From Nicotiana tabacum (Eukaryota > Streptophyta > Magnoliopsida > Solanales > Solanaceae), in NCBI RefSeq assembly GCF_000715075.1, contig NC_134082.1:98062399-98126398 (forward strand): a stretch of 64,000 nt of DNA, in the 5' to 3' direction. The notes below the pieces were generated by a model that was not told where the DNA came from, did no database searches, and worked only from the letters and a program-made list of their open reading frames with translations. Both the position numbers and the translations under genes were made by a program. Positions 60,496 to 64,000 of this stretch are shown one piece after another. Position 1 is the stretch's first letter; each line of letters begins with the position of its first letter.

Positions 60496-63014
60496 AGGAA
60501 CCTAGGTAACAAAGAGTAGAAGTTTTGAATATAGTATATATAAGGGGTAGGGGATAGTTTTAGAAAAACAATTTTTCAGGAGAAAACAGAAACATAATTT
60601 CACCTAGACAAGCAGAATCCAGACAGATTTGTATAAATACTGTGTCAATTAAAGCAATCACAAAAGAACAGGGGCACTTGAATTATAAACAGAACTGACC
60701 ACACATATTTGCAGTACCTAAATATGTTATGAATAAAGGCTTACAACTGAATCAAACAAGGTTTCACATGACTGAAGTTTACTTGATTTATTAATTATCA
60801 GTTGGTGGAATCGTATAGACATGTATTGAACAGAAAACATGATTAAAATAACTAACTAAACAAACACATAGAGCAGGATGGTAGGAATTTAAGCATACTA
60901 GTCTAGAGGGAAATACGCAGAAATCATGTATCAGACAGTAACATGCTAAGGTAATCTAACCATACCAGCACATAGAACGGATAGGTTAACAGGAATTAAG
61001 GCATGCTAGTTAAGAGAGAAATAAACAGGAAACAGAAGCATGTTGATGTCTATAATAGACTGACTACATAAACATATAGAATAGAACAAGATAATCAGGA
61101 ATTAAGGCATACCAGTTAGGGAAGAAAGTAAACAGGAAGGTGAAGGCAGGTGGAATTCAAGAGTCTAGCCGGCTGAAGTAAATAAGAAGGTGAAGGCAGG
61201 AGGAATCCAAGAGTCTAGCATTGGCTTTCAGCCGGCTAGACAATACAACAAATCGGAGTGATAGAAAGAACTCAAGTTGTGTGAGTGTAAGTGTGTAAGT
61301 GTAGGTGTAAGCTTGTGTATCTCAGTGTGTGCTCGTAAGTGTAGGTGTGTCTTTTAAAATCAGAATGGTGAAAGGATTATACAGCATACAGTAAAGTAAA
61401 CAAGTAAGGTAGGAAAATTAAGGGCACATAAATAAGGTATACAAAATCAATTAACCAGTTAATTAAGGCTAAACACAATCAATTAAGAGGACAGAATCCG
61501 GAAAATGTCACTTAAATTAAGGAGAATCTCATAAGAAATCAATTAGCAGACAGAATTGAGGTTTAATAAGGTAAGCAATAAGTCCGGAGACTATTTATAG
61601 GTCGGTCACAATAATCAAAGCCCAGAAATCAGGCTAGTAATATAATTAAGGAAAGTAGTACCAATTATGAATCACATATAAGGAAAGAATAAGTAAGAAT
61701 CTTTCGAAGAGATATTAGTTTTTAAAAGGAGTACAATTTCAAACCCTAATTAAGCAAGTAAACCAGTTAATCTGTTTATTTGACAGAGCCAAAATAAACG
61801 GGCAAAAATTATAACAAGCAGTAGAATAATTAAAAACCCTAGGGCATAAAGACATAGGGATGAAAATCAGTCGAAACGTAAAGGAAGAAAACCGGAGTTA
61901 AACACTTAAACATTTTAAAACATTTTGCAAAAACTTAAAAAGATGAAACCCTAGCTTTAGGGAAAAACGAAAATCGGTCAACAATAATAAGAAAAATAGC
62001 AAAATCTTAAAGGAAAAGTAACAAACAAACTCAAACCTCTTCAGATCTAAGGAGATCTAAACGATTTAGCCAGAAATAGTTAGGTTATATAAAAAATAAA
62101 CAAAGGTGAGAAAAATCTGATTTGGACCAGAGATTTGAAGCCATAAACACGAAGATATCTCACAAATATAGGAATGAACACATATAGATTCATCGAGAAA
62201 ATAAGGGATTTGAAACAAGTCTAGGCCGGATAAGGCCTAGAATCGAAGAAAAAACCCATGGATCGAAGGGATTCTGGTAACGGCGGGCTAAGGTTAGGAG
62301 GAGGGTGAGAGAGAAAAGAGGAGGAGAGGGGTTTCAGGGGCGGAGAATTGGTAAAATGATTAGGGTTTGGGGGTTGTTGGTTAATTAAAAATGGTAAGAA
62401 TATCCTGGACCATTGATCTCTTGAGATCAACGGGTAGGATCGAATTTGTGGGTTGGGCGATTAATAAAAATTGGGTTATGGGTATTGGGTTGTGGGTTAA
62501 TGGGTTAATTTAATTGGGTTGGGTGGTAATTTGGGCCAGGTCCGAAAGAAATCAAATTAAAAGAGGCTATTTGTTAAATACCCAATTAATTTGATAAAAT
62601 GATTTATAAAATAGCTAATAAATGATAAAAATGATATTTATGCATAAATTTGATTCAAAATAATTAATTAATATTATAAAATATAAAAAGTCATTTTTCG
62701 TGTAAATAATGTAACTATGCATATGAGGGCTATTATTGCAAAGTTATTGCAATTATAGCCTAAAGATATAAATATATTTATGCATAAAATGATTAGAGCT
62801 TAATATAAAGATAAATGATAAAAATTAAGTAATAAATCATTATAAAATCATTTGTGATGCAATTAGTAATAATTTAGATAATAAAATGTTGGAATAAATT
62901 AATTAAAATCCCTTTACAAATTACAGAAAATTATGAAAAATATTGATTGATGTTCATGCCCTATTTCGAAAGTATATATGCATTAAAAATGTATGAGGAA
63001 AAAATTGGGTATCA

Positions 63015-63586
63015 ATATCCCTCGTATCATTCAAAGTTGATCCATTTTACTGGTATTGAAGTTTTTATCTGATGAACTTGAAAACATGCCTACATTTATG
63101 TACTGTCATTTCTATATTGAATTGTACCTGCTGAGTTCGTCACTACTTTCAGTTGAAAGGTTAGATTTGTAACTTATTGAGTTGGTTGTACTCGCGCTAC
63201 ATCCTGTACCTCGTGTGCAAATCCAGGTGCTTCCGGTCACGGCAGTTGCTTGCGGAGTCCAGACCTTCGGAGATCATCGAGCTGCTTGGCGTTCGTAGAC
63301 CTTGACTCTACTCCCTTATCTTTCATTTTTACTATTTAGGTTTGTTGTCTAGACAGTGTACCAAACTATATTTATATGTAGATGTTCATGTACTCGGTGA
63401 CACCCCGATTTTGAGAGAGAATATGTATTGAGTTATGACCTCCTATCCTGCTTTTAAAAGATTTCCCTTTAATTAAACTGCTTTCGTAACTTTCAAAGAT
63501 TTAAAGTGTTGGAAATGTCTGAGTAGTCAACTTGCCTAGTACTATGATAGGCGACATCACGATGGATTGGTTTTTGGTTCGTGACA
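63015..63586 (+). repeat. Element E: Tekay-type LTR, right part
   Basis: Continues E to the right of F and ends in GGTTCGTGACA at 63586, as C's LTR ends GGGTCGTGACA. No initiator-Met PBS follows, so this is either a solo LTR or the 3' LTR of an element whose body lies outside the window. Confidence 0.75.
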
Positions 63587-63815
63587 AGTGATCAATTATT
63601 ATTTTAGTTTCATCGTTAATTTTAATTATTAATCACCCCAACCAACGTGTTAATCATCCTGAATAGCGTTAAGCTAGAAATTACTTGAACATTGTTTAAA
63701 TTCAATCCATGTGGATACAATAATCATAACTATACTATCTTTGGCTAGTAAGCATTAATTTCGTGTTACATGGCTTCTCCCTTGATGTATTCTTTTCAAG
63801 TATATTGTGACTATG
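63587..63815. other. AT-rich unassigned sequence
   Basis: About 230 bp with no recognisable gene, repeat or element end. Confidence 0.5.
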
Positions 63816-63957
63816 ATTTCTTTGAGTCGAGGCTATTTCGAAAACAACCGTTTTACCTTTACAAGGTGGAGGTTAGATCTGCGTACACACTACCATCTCC
63901 AAATCTTATTTTTGCGGAATTACGCTAAGATTGTTATTGTTGTTGTTGTTGTTGTTT
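63816..63957 (+). mobile_element. 3' part of a TS-type tRNA-derived SINE
   Basis: The order TTGAGTCGAGGCTATTTCG, AAAACAACC, AAGGTGGAGGTTAGATCTGC, GTACACACTACC and a (TTG)n tail is that of the TS/SolS SINEs abundant in Solanaceae. The tRNA-like 5' head with box A and box B is not visible, so the copy is 5'-truncated or its head is highly diverged. I see no clear target duplication. Confidence 0.75.
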
Positions 63958-64000
63958 TCACTCCCTTTCCCTTGTTTTCAATATTTATTCCAAAATATTT

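Larger units (their letters stand above)
58577..63014 (-). mobile_element. Element F: solo Ogre-like LTR (4.44 kb) inserted in E
   Basis: Starts TGTCGTGCCCCC and ends TTGGGTATCA (TG...CA on the minus strand). Its left end parallels the Ogre LTRs of A and B (an ATTCGCCACCT block, GGTGCATTAGGGCACCT, a GTTAGGCA block) but is a different family. No PBS, PPT or gene is attached, and E's LTR resumes on its right, so it is a solo LTR left by recombination. A TATA box lies on the minus strand at 61592-61599 (CTATAAATAG). The flanks share ATATCCC, but the left copy has an extra C, so the duplication is not clean. Confidence 0.75.

Noticed and set aside
1..64000. Endogenous pararetrovirus or host defence gene
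   Set aside because: All RT/RNase H segments are accompanied by LTRs and, downstream of RNase H, by integrase; no movement-protein, NBS-LRR or kinase motif was seen.

Overview
The window is intergenic plant DNA made almost entirely of nested LTR retrotransposons. I find no host gene, tRNA, rRNA or CRISPR locus. The element types (Ogre/Tat, Tekay chromovirus, Athila-like), their LTR style and a TS-type SINE end with a (TTG)n tail fit Solanaceae, possibly Nicotiana. That assignment rests on recognition, not on a search.

Layout. Element A (1-14374, minus strand) is a large non-autonomous Ogre relative. Its 3' LTR is cut by the window edge, its 5' LTR is about 4 kb, and its 8.8-kb interior has no gag-pol but holds a 2.4-kb minisatellite array. 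Element D (about 14375-56446, minus) is an Athila-like Ty3/gypsy element. It was split by A at its 3' end, by element C in its integrase (5-bp duplication CTTGG), and by a 643-bp terminal-inverted-repeat transposon (9-bp duplication). Element C (15826-49005, minus) is a Tekay/Del-type chromovirus split inside its protease by element B (21898-44520, minus; duplication GGGGC). B is a complete but decayed Ogre element. It has 3.95-kb LTRs, PBS and PPT, an extra ORF1, gag-protease, a predicted 172-nt intron, RT, two RNase H domains and integrase. On the right, D lies in an older plus-strand Tekay-type LTR (E, 56447-63586). E is also split, by a 4.4-kb solo Ogre-like LTR (F, 58577-63014). A truncated SINE lies near the right end.

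Relative age follows from the nesting: E before D, D before C, C before B; A and the small transposon came after D, and F came after E. Every coding region has frameshifts, stops or altered catalytic residues, so nothing here looks able to move by itself.

The most interesting signals are in the non-coding parts of the Ogre elements. (1) A ~50-bp motif with CTACG/CGTAG arms occurs four times in A and four times in B, in corresponding places, although A has lost nearly all coding sequence. (2) Several unrelated-looking tandem arrays have monomers built around a short inverted repeat. (3) B has a frame-preserving intron between protease and RT.
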